Positions 63,901-64,000 of a DNA stretch of 64,000 bases are shown here, in pieces (the first letter of the stretch is position 1; every line of letters begins with the position of its first letter). The notes below the pieces were generated by a model, which was not told where the DNA came from, made no database searches, and saw nothing but the letters and a program-made list of their open reading frames with translations. The stretch is from positions 17,612,256 to 17,676,255 of the forward strand of contig JACBWW010000012.1 of NCBI GenBank assembly GCA_020086605.1, given 5' to 3'. Position numbers and translations under genes: made by a program. The DNA comes from Lanius collurio. Taxonomy: Eukaryota; Chordata; Aves; Passeriformes; Laniidae.

Positions 63901-64000
63901 ATTGGGTTGATTTAATGTATAAATGTGAAATGCTGCTGTTGCTGAGGAAGGAGTTGTAGCAGGAAAAGTTATTGTGGGTTATATTTAATGTTTTACTTTC
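60988..64000 (+). other. ULK4 intron, 5' part
   Basis: Intron downstream of the last exon in the window, continuing beyond it. A hairpin with perfect 10-bp arms is at 61328-61351. No transposon, coding exon or regulatory element is recognised, and the next ULK4 exon was looked for and not found. Confidence 0.8.
61328..61351. repeat. Inverted repeat (10-bp arms, 4-base loop)
   Basis: AGTATCAAAT, loop ACAA, ATTTGATACT. In RNA the stem could be lengthened by a wobble pair and two more A-U pairs. Too short and AT-rich to call a microRNA precursor. Confidence 0.8.

Larger units (their letters stand above)
1..64000 (+). other. ULK4: ULK4 locus, internal part (14 exons, both ends missing)
   Basis: ULK4 encodes a Unc-51-like serine/threonine-type pseudokinase followed by a long ARM/HEAT-repeat region. 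From the literature it acts in ciliogenesis and motile-cilium function, microtubule organisation and brain development. In the sequence, 14 exon-like segments with AG/GT borders translate in order to a continuous 488-residue protein that follows vertebrate ULK4 through its post-kinase region. Exon phases agree at all 13 junctions and no stop interrupts the frame, which argues for a functional gene and not a pseudogene. The N-terminal kinase domain is absent because it lies upstream of the window, and the C-terminal exons lie downstream. Identification rests on remembered family sequence, since no search was run, but the match is long and collinear, so the assignment is very secure. Confidence 0.96.

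Noticed and set aside
60988..64000. Next ULK4 exon
   Set aside because: No segment with flanking AG/GT and similarity to the next ULK4 helices was found, so that exon probably lies beyond the window.

Overview
The window is vertebrate nuclear DNA, almost certainly from a bird. It is AT-rich and intron-dominated. Its recognisable transposons are 5'-truncated CR1 LINEs, old CR1 relics, and one tRNA-Ile-derived SINE with a CR1-like tail, of the kind I know from passerines as TguSINE1. A songbird or close relative is the best guess; the species cannot be named from this sequence.

One gene accounts for all confident coding sequence: ULK4, the Unc-51-like pseudokinase with a C-terminal ARM/HEAT-repeat region, read on the + strand. 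Fourteen consecutive internal exons were located by matching conceptual translation to the vertebrate protein as I recall it and by finding AG/GT borders: 722-829, 5115-5198, 12968-13129, 18761-18943, 23739-23866, 30775-30908, 33771-33892, 34211-34267, 37307-37358, 37449-37543, 45729-45780, 45876-46020, 51036-51128 and 60939-60987. They total 1464 nt and keep one open frame of 488 codons across every junction, with no stop or frameshift. All of it lies in the repeat region C-terminal to the kinase domain. The kinase exons are upstream of the window and the last exons downstream, so there is no start codon, stop codon, promoter or poly(A) site of ULK4 here.

Layout: 1-721 is intron. 722-13129 carries three exons separated by large introns holding two antisense CR1 copies. 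13130-30774 has two internal exons, a sense CR1, the SINE, a GC-richer block of unknown origin (16600-17340), a possible LTR scrap and another CR1. 30775-37543 is the densest part, with five exons and two short introns (318 and 90 bp). 37544-51128 has three exons, a MIR-like relic and a CR1 next to a much older CR1. 51129-64000 has one exon, a protein-like antisense ORF at 53640-53846, and otherwise featureless intron.

I found no second gene with solid support, no RNA gene, no CRISPR and no undescribed system that the sequence can support. The most interesting unexplained items are the antisense ORF at 53640-53846, which has a good splice-acceptor-like sequence at its 5' side, and the GC-richer ORF-bearing block at 16600-17340.
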